A stretch of DNA of 12,638 bases from CBDULX01 sp965368175 (GTDB taxonomy: Bacteria > Pseudomonadota > Gammaproteobacteria > SZUA-229), in NCBI GenBank assembly GCA_965368175.1, contig CBDULX010000087.1:1-12638 (forward strand), read 5' to 3'. Positions 7,221-12,638 of this stretch are shown in pieces. The notes under the pieces are model-generated. The model was not told the DNA's origin and did no database searches. It saw only the letters and a list, made by a program, of their open reading frames with translations. Every line of letters starts with the position of its first letter. Positions within the stretch are counted from its first letter, which is position 1. The translations under genes and the position numbers were made by a program.

Positions 7221-10200
7221 TCAAAGGATTTCAGCCAGATTATCCAGAGCAGTGATCACTTTATGAAAATCTTCTAGCAGACTCTTGATGTCCATATCAA
7301 CGCCGGTCAGGTCGTTACTGGCGGCCTTTAGCTCAATTGCTTTACATTGCAGAGAAAACAACCTGGCTCCTAGCTGGGCACTGCTTGATTTCAGGGTATG
7401 AGATGCTCTCTTCAATCCTGCGACATCGTTTTCTGCATAGCAGGACTGTATCTGTTCCAGCAATACTGGCGCATTCTCTTTATAAAGCTCAACCACCTTT
7501 AGCAGTAAATTCTCTCGTCCTGGCCTCTGCATTTGCCTTATTTTATCCAGCTCTTCAATCGATATTACATCCTGAATAACAGCTGAAGCCCGCTGTTGTT
7601 TTGGTGGTATATCATTATCCACCGATTCATCGGTCAACTTACTGCCGGACCATTTGGCTACTGCCTGAATAATCTGATTACGCTGAAAAGGTTTTTTAAT
7701 ATAGTCATCCATACCGGCATTCAGACAGTACTCACGATCACCCTCCTGTTCATTAGCCGTTATTGCCACAACAGGCGTATGCCTGCCTGTGGTTTTTTCG
7801 AAATCTCGTATTTTTTTTACCGCTTCTATACCATCCATAACGGGCATTACACAGTCCATCAGGATAACGGAATAGTCAGTAATTTTTGCCATTTCCAGTC
7901 CCTGCCTGCCATCACCGGCAAGATCGGCAATGCAGTTATGCTGCTCTAGCATCTCCCTGATCATGGACTGCATCAGAATATTATCTTCCACAACCAGGAT
8001 ACGGGATTCAGCAACAGGCAACTCATGCAGTTCTAAGTCTGTAACTGTTGATGGTGTTTTTGATAACTTGTCGCTCAACCAGTTCATCAACACTTCATCA
8101 AGTCCTTCCATGTCGAAAGGCTTTGATAAAAATCCATCCATACCTGCATTGAGACAAACTTTACGATCACTCTCCATGGCATTTGCAGTAACCGCAATGA
8201 TCGGTATATGCTGCCTGGTGACATCTTCCATTTGTCTTATCCTTCTAGTGGCTTCATAACCATCCATAACGGGCATCTGACAATCCATTAACACCAGGTC
8301 ATAATTTTTACTGTTTAATTTATCCAGACACTGCTGACCATTATTGGCCGCATCAACCCGACAGCCGAACAGTTCGAGCATATTCAATGACACTTCCTGA
8401 TTAATCTGATTATCTTCTACCAGCAGAATATCTGAATTGAATTGATGAAAACGGCTACCCTCTGGACTATTAACTGCCGCCTTGCCAATTTCCTGTTGCA
8501 AGATTAATATTTCATGAAGTAAATTAAACAACTCTGAACGCAATATAGGAGTACGCAGTTGCATCAACTGCAATTGCGTTAAATTATCCTGTTGTTTCTG
8601 GCTAAAAACCTCACCAAACAACACTAATGGAATTTTATTAAGAGTGATGGTTTCTGTACAAATAGAAACAAAATCTTCCCAGGGCATATCATCCAGCCGA
8701 GGACTCAGAAAAACCATATCATAGGGTTTATCGAGCGCAAGTGAGCTGGCAATCATATCCAGAGCCTGTAGCGCATGCTCTGTGTATGTCGCGGTTACAC
8801 CCCATAAATTAAAGGGCAGTCGAATTGAGGCCTGATTGTCTAAATTTCCAACGACAATCGCACGCATGCCGGAAAACTGGTTACCACTGAATACTGAAGT
8901 CTTACGCATGCGATGTGAACGATTAAAGGTCACCGAAAAACTGAAGCTGGCGCCATGACCCGGCTCACTCTCTACCTTAATTTCACCACCCATTAAATGA
9001 ACAATGCGCTGACTAATTGTCAGGCCCAGCCCAGTGCCACCATAGCCACGGGTAGTACTGCCATCAGCCTGCTCAAACACATCAAATATATTACCTTGTG
9101 CATCCGCATCTATACCTATACCCGTATCTTTAATGGTGATTAACATTTTACTAAATTCAAGACCGGCTTTTTCGATATCCAGAGATACTCGAATTTCTCC
9201 CTGTTCAGTAAATTTTATAGCATTACCGAGAAGGTTAATGATCACCTGACGCAATCGAGTCGGATCGCCAATAACATCCGCATCATCCCTGGATGGCAAT
9301 GTGCATACAAACTGAAGACCTTTATCTCGTATTTTGTCAGAAAGCAGATCGCAAACTTCGGTTATAGTGTCAGCAACATTGAAATCAATGAATTCCAGCT
9401 CGAGTTTATTGGCTTCAATTTTAGATAAATCCAGAATTTCGTTAATCAATTCAAGCAATACTTCTGCTGAATGATGAATGTTTGAAGCAAAGGATGCCTG
9501 CTTCTTATTTAACTGTGTATTTTTCAGCAATTCGACCATGCCCAGAATTCCATTCATAGGTGTGCGAATTTCATGACTCATAGTAGCCAGAAACTGGGAT
9601 TTAGCCTTATTGGCTGCCTCCGCCTGCTTCATAGTGTATTCAAGCTCAGAGGTCCGCTCTTTAACTTTTTCTTCCAGATTCAATCTATGCTGGTTTACCT
9701 CTTTTCGATAGACCTGTAATTTCTCCAGCATGGAATTAAAACTATCAGCCAGGACACCCATTTCATCATCTGATTTCAGATCTATTTTTTGATCGAACTT
9801 GCCTCGTCCAACTCCCTGAGTTGCTGTAACCAGCGTAGCCAATGGTGCTGTAATTCGACGACTGATAAGCAGGCTCATAATCACACCCACCAGAGCCACC
9901 AGGGCAGAAATAAGGGTAATAATGGCTATCGAATTTTTCGCCTCATGTTGTAAGTTTTTTTCTGATACTACAAATCTGACCAGCCCGATCATTTCATGCT
10001 CATGAGTATGTCTATCTGCAACATCAAAGGCCATATTCGATACATCATCATCCATTACCTCTGCTACCACTTGATGCATTAACAATATATATCGTTGTTT
10101 ATTGAATCCATCGCCTACAACATAAGTTTGAATAAGCTCATGATCAGTCTGCATACCTGAAATTGACTCAGGTAAATTAAAACCAGGTTCTTTCACAGAC

Positions 10201-10493
10201 TCGTAAAGGAGTTTTCCATCCTTATTCTGCACCGACAAATAAACAGTATCATCATCAAATACATTAGCCAGAGTCTCCGATAGAACCTCAGTATTTTCAA
10301 TATAGACCCCGTATACACTCAAATGAGCAATGATACTGGCCAATTTTGTACTTTGCTTGATCAGATTATCACGGCTGGTTTCCAGTTGATATTGAGCAAC
10401 AAAAAACCCCACCATACTTGCAGTTAACAGAATCAACAAAGTTGTCAGTAAATTAATTTTTGTGGATACTGTCAGATTGTGTTTACCGGTCAT
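7221..10493 (-). CDS. Hybrid sensor histidine kinase (HAMP-HisKA-HATPase-pseudoREC-REC-REC-HPt)
   Basis: A 1090-residue inner-membrane phosphorelay kinase of BarA-like layout with an additional receiver. Membrane helix 1 spans about 14-34, a periplasmic sensor domain about 35-187, helix 2 about 188-210, HAMP about 210-262, then a coiled coil to about 295. HisKA has His307 in TMSHEIRTP. The ATPase domain shows Asn424 (LLGNAIKF), DTGIGID (456-462) and GYGGTGLGL (483-491). The first receiver-like domain (about 544-663) is degenerate: its acidic pair is missing and MVFLSPR stands where the phospho-Asp should be. The second receiver has Asp737 and Lys791, the third Asp880 and Lys934, and HPt has His1032 in SHTLKSSSAQLGA. 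The periplasmic domain has an HTHEHE cluster (162-167) beside the membrane. AGGT 7 nt before the ATG overlaps the stop of the substrate-binding protein gene, 5 bp away, so the two are likely co-translated. The proposed partner is the REC-PAS-GGDEF-EAL protein downstream. Confidence 0.96.
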   Translation of the reverse strand: MTGKHNLTVSTKINLLTTLLILLTASMVGFFVAQYQLETSRDNLIKQSTKLASIIAHLSVYGVYIENTEVLSETLANVFDDDTVYLSVQNKDGKLLYESVKEPGFNLPESISGMQTDHELIQTYVVGDGFNKQRYILLMHQVVAEVMDDDVSNMAFDVADRHTHEHEMIGLVRFVVSEKNLQHEAKNSIAIITLISALVALVGVIMSLLISRRITAPLATLVTATQGVGRGKFDQKIDLKSDDEMGVLADSFNSMLEKLQVYRKEVNQHRLNLEEKVKERTSELEYTMKQAEAANKAKSQFLATMSHEIRTPMNGILGMVELLKNTQLNKKQASFASNIHHSAEVLLELINEILDLSKIEANKLELEFIDFNVADTITEVCDLLSDKIRDKGLQFVCTLPSRDDADVIGDPTRLRQVIINLLGNAIKFTEQGEIRVSLDIEKAGLEFSKMLITIKDTGIGIDADAQGNIFDVFEQADGSTTRGYGGTGLGLTISQRIVHLMGGEIKVESEPGHGASFSFSVTFNRSHRMRKTSVFSGNQFSGMRAIVVGNLDNQASIRLPFNLWGVTATYTEHALQALDMIASSLALDKPYDMVFLSPRLDDMPWEDFVSICTETITLNKIPLVLFGEVFSQKQQDNLTQLQLMQLRTPILRSELFNLLHEILILQQEIGKAAVNSPEGSRFHQFNSDILLVEDNQINQEVSLNMLELFGCRVDAANNGQQCLDKLNSKNYDLVLMDCQMPVMDGYEATRRIRQMEDVTRQHIPIIAVTANAMESDRKVCLNAGMDGFLSKPFDMEGLDEVLMNWLSDKLSKTPSTVTDLELHELPVAESRILVVEDNILMQSMIREMLEQHNCIADLAGDGRQGLEMAKITDYSVILMDCVMPVMDGIEAVKKIRDFEKTTGRHTPVVAITANEQEGDREYCLNAGMDDYIKKPFQRNQIIQAVAKWSGSKLTDESVDNDIPPKQQRASAVIQDVISIEELDKIRQMQRPGRENLLLKVVELYKENAPVLLEQIQSCYAENDVAGLKRASHTLKSSSAQLGARLFSLQCKAIELKAASNDLTGVDMDIKSLLEDFHKVITALDNLAEIL

Positions 10494-10498
10494 AATAA

Positions 10499-11440
10499 TT
10501 ACCTGTAAACATGAGCCGCAGAGTCAATAATTCGCGTATCAATATCACGTCGCATATGATGCATGGTTCTTTCATTTATTATCAGATTGACATCATTGGG
10601 AAAATAAAAACTGTTTGCAGGCATTTTATTTTTCTGTAGAATTGAATCGGCCAGAGCTGCACTCTGAATCCCTATTGATTTAAAATCTCCTTCAATGGCA
10701 TAAATAGCACCTGCCTTCACCCAGTTTCTGGATAAACCTATTAACGGTACACGATTTCGAAATGATGACAGCATTACCTGCTTAAGTGTTTTACCTGAAT
10801 AAATAACTGAGTCTGGTATCGCCAATAGAACATCTGAACGACGATACATTTCATTAAGTGAAGCAGGAAGATTACGCGGATTATCGACCGATATTGCAAC
10901 AATCTCCAGACCGATTCTGGCAGCCTCCTGCCTGGCTTCATTAACCAGTTCAGAATAAGTATCTGGAGAATAGAGTATGCCCACTCGTTTAACATCGGGC
11001 AATATTATTTTCAACCATTTAAGCTGTACTGACATTGGGTATTTCAACACAATCCCAGTTGCGTAGCTGGACTGTACTATCAAATCTTCTGACATTATCA
11101 GAGCCGATACGACAGGAACAGACTGTATTTGAGATAGCGCCAGCTTTGTTGCCTGACTGCCCACAGCAAAAATCAAATCTGTCCGGGGAGTTTTCAAATC
11201 AATGATTTTTGACTGAACATTATTACCTGAAATGTCCTTTTCTATAAAATTAATATCATTGTGTTTTCTTGATATGGCCTGTTTAAATGCGTTGATGGTA
11301 TCTGAGAACTGTTCATTGTTTCTGCTACTGACAATATGAATATTGCCTGAAGCAAAAGCCCATGATTGTGTCACTAACCCAGACCAGAGAAAAACCAGAA
11401 TGGTTACAGAATTTAATAAATATAAGAGCAATAGCTTCAT
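10499..11440 (-). CDS. Periplasmic substrate-binding protein, ABC_sub_bind (PF04392) type
   Basis: A 313-residue exported protein. A long hydrophobic signal peptide (about 1-30) ends WAFA with likely cleavage before SGN; there is no lipobox Cys, so it should be soluble in the periplasm or held by an uncleaved anchor. The two-lobed periplasmic-binding fold is suggested by alternating segments: IHIVSSRNNEQFSDTINAFK (34-53), LIFAVGSQATKLAL (89-102), KRVGILYSPDTYSELV (151-166), SDVLLAIPDSVIY (202-214) and GLSRNWVKAGAIYAIEGDF (235-253), in the order usual for PF04392 proteins. No ABC permease or ATPase gene lies next to it in this window. It sits 14 bp after the TonB receptor and 5 bp before the hybrid kinase, which suggests that it captures a ligand and presents it to the kinase (inference). 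No clear Shine-Dalgarno precedes the ATG, so translation may depend on the receptor gene upstream. The ligand is unknown. Confidence 0.88.
   Translation of the reverse strand: MKLLLLYLLNSVTILVFLWSGLVTQSWAFASGNIHIVSSRNNEQFSDTINAFKQAISRKHNDINFIEKDISGNNVQSKIIDLKTPRTDLIFAVGSQATKLALSQIQSVPVVSALIMSEDLIVQSSYATGIVLKYPMSVQLKWLKIILPDVKRVGILYSPDTYSELVNEARQEAARIGLEIVAISVDNPRNLPASLNEMYRRSDVLLAIPDSVIYSGKTLKQVMLSSFRNRVPLIGLSRNWVKAGAIYAIEGDFKSIGIQSAALADSILQKNKMPANSFYFPNDVNLIINERTMHHMRRDIDTRIIDSAAHVYR
10501..10504 (-). promoter_or_regulatory. Shine-Dalgarno of the kinase gene overlapping the upstream stop codon
   Basis: The minus strand reads ACAGGTAATTATT then ATG at 10493. AGGT lies 7 nt from the start and its last bases enter the TAA stop of the substrate-binding protein gene (10501-10499). 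The layout supports coupled translation of binding protein and kinase. Confidence 0.55.
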
Positions 11441-11454
11441 GTTGAATTTAGAGC

Positions 11455-12638
11455 CTAGAACATATAGTTAAACTTAATTCTAAACAAGCGACCATCTTGC
11501 TTAATCTGGCCCTGTTCATGTTCTTCTGAACCAGGATAGAAATATTCTTCATCAAACAAATTATATACTGTTGCCGAGACGGTTAACCCTTTTGTAATTT
11601 CTCTGGCAAGAACATTCAAATTAACCAGCATAAAAGCATCGGTCTTATCGTCAGCAATCGTACGACGCTCATCCTGATATTGCAGCTCGAAACCTGCCAG
11701 AACATTGTCCCCGGACAAGGGCATATTCAGTAGTAATTTGGCCATATTGCGAGGCGAATTGACCAGTTCAATACCACTGCTTGCATCTTCGGTTTTCTGA
11801 GTTGATAATGATACAGTCATATCCAGCTTATTCTCGAACTTTTTTGAAATTTCGAAATCAGCGCCGGTAGTTTCTGCTTCGGATATATTCTGAAACCAGA
11901 ACACACCATCTACAGGGTTGCCAAAAGGCTGCAATGCGATCAAGTTTTCGATAGTATTGTTGTATAGTGAAGCCACCCAATGTAGTCCACTGCTGGTATT
12001 TTTCTCATATACCAGTTCAATACTTTCGATATCTTCGGGTAACAGGCTATTGGGTGATACTTGCGTATCCCCTCCATCATTGTAATAAAGTTCATAGACA
12101 TTGGGAGCACGAAAGGCGGTTCCGTATAACAGTTTTAGAGTGGAGGCATTATCCAGCAGATAAATTAAACCCAGACGGGGGTTGGTGGAACTTTCGGTGG
12201 TATCATAATTATCATGGCGCAGTCCAAAATTTATAATCCACTGCTCATTCAGCTGATACTCATCCTGCAAGTAGACTCCCCACTGGCTGGTATCTCGTTT
12301 ATCATCCAGGTAAATGCCGTATATATCGAAATTTGTCTGATCCTGGCGAATATTTTTCTGATAATCCACACCTGTAATCAGATGGTGTTTATCACCGATG
12401 TGTATACTGTACTGGATTTCTGTCCCCCAGGAATTACCATAAGCTTCATCCGTATTCACGACGATATCTGGTGGATCCGGTGATACCGCATAATCAAACA
12501 CATAATCCCCCACAAAGGTGTATTGATCATAAGCAAATCGAACAAGCAGCTCCGCATTATTTTCCAGCAGGGTCTGGTATTTTAAATCCAGATAATCCCG
12601 GTCATCCGTAGACTGGTTTCCTGGATCATTAAATACCG
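11455..12638 (-). CDS. TonB-dependent outer membrane receptor, C-terminal beta-barrel (5' end outside window)
   Basis: The frame is open from the window edge to a TAG at 11455, giving 393 residues. I extended it by hand past the GTG at 12513, which is internal: 41 more codons read without a stop (VFNDPGNQSTDD onward). The sequence is TonB-receptor barrel throughout, with alternating amphipathic strands and landmarks such as YLQDEYQLNEQWIINFGLRH, NPRLGLIYLL, LLYGTAFRAPNVYELYY, EDIESIELVYE, and the terminal segment VYNLFDEEYFYPG to RLFRIKFNYMF. It ends in a C-terminal Phe, as outer membrane barrel proteins do for BAM assembly. The plug domain and TonB box would lie beyond base 12638. FRAPNVYELYY and NLFDEEY resemble vitamin B12 and siderophore receptors, but the ligand cannot be assigned. 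It heads the visible cluster with the binding protein and kinase, so the three probably share one ligand (inference). Confidence 0.93.
   Translation of the reverse strand, partial: VFNDPGNQSTDDRDYLDLKYQTLLENNAELLVRFAYDQYTFVGDYVFDYAVSPDPPDIVVNTDEAYGNSWGTEIQYSIHIGDKHHLITGVDYQKNIRQDQTNFDIYGIYLDDKRDTSQWGVYLQDEYQLNEQWIINFGLRHDNYDTTESSTNPRLGLIYLLDNASTLKLLYGTAFRAPNVYELYYNDGGDTQVSPNSLLPEDIESIELVYEKNTSSGLHWVASLYNNTIENLIALQPFGNPVDGVFWFQNISEAETTGADFEISKKFENKLDMTVSLSTQKTEDASSGIELVNSPRNMAKLLLNMPLSGDNVLAGFELQYQDERRTIADDKTDAFMLVNLNVLAREITKGLTVSATVYNLFDEEYFYPGSEEHEQGQIKQDGRLFRIKFNYMF

Noticed and set aside
7811..7818. Run of eight T in the kinase gene as a possible slippage or phase-variation site
   Set aside because: It encodes Lys-Lys in the third receiver in a frame kept intact to the end; eight bases is short and a single run is expected by chance in a gene of this size.

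Overview
This window suggests a gammaproteobacterium of moderate GC content. It has Gram-negative envelope genes (a TonB-dependent receptor, a TolC-like outer membrane protein and an RND pump), a BarA-like hybrid kinase with an HPt domain, and protein styles typical of that class. I would not name a genus. All seven genes I can support lie on the minus strand, so the biological reading order runs from high to low coordinates. Both end genes are cut by the window edges.

Region A (12638 to 7221) is a tight three-gene cluster: the C-terminal barrel of a TonB-dependent receptor, a periplasmic substrate-binding protein of the ABC_sub_bind (PF04392) type, and a 1090-residue membrane hybrid histidine kinase (HAMP, HisKA, HATPase, one degenerate and two intact receivers, HPt). 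Gaps are 14 bp and 5 bp, so co-transcription is likely. No ABC permease or ATPase is visible, so the binding protein may act as a sensor subunit rather than a transporter part.

Region B (7220 to 6851) is a 370-bp intergenic stretch. It holds a 233-bp element bounded by imperfect inverted ends of the GTCATTTCGACC type, and a stem-loop directly after the kinase stop. Region C (6850 to 4691) is a response regulator with REC-PAS-GGDEF-EAL architecture. It is a plausible target of the kinase, giving a proposed route from an outer membrane ligand to cyclic di-GMP.

Region D (4690 to 4281) is non-coding. It contains a 154-bp MITE-like element with inverted ends of about 25 bp and 10-bp-period repeats, then a well-formed sigma70-type promoter with an 18-bp palindromic operator over its start point.

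Region E (4280 to 1) is an efflux operon: a TetR regulator, a TolC-like outer membrane factor overlapping it by 17 bp, and an RND inner-membrane pump joined by an ATGA overlap. The periplasmic adaptor expected for a tripartite pump is not in the window. It may lie beyond base 1 or elsewhere in the genome.
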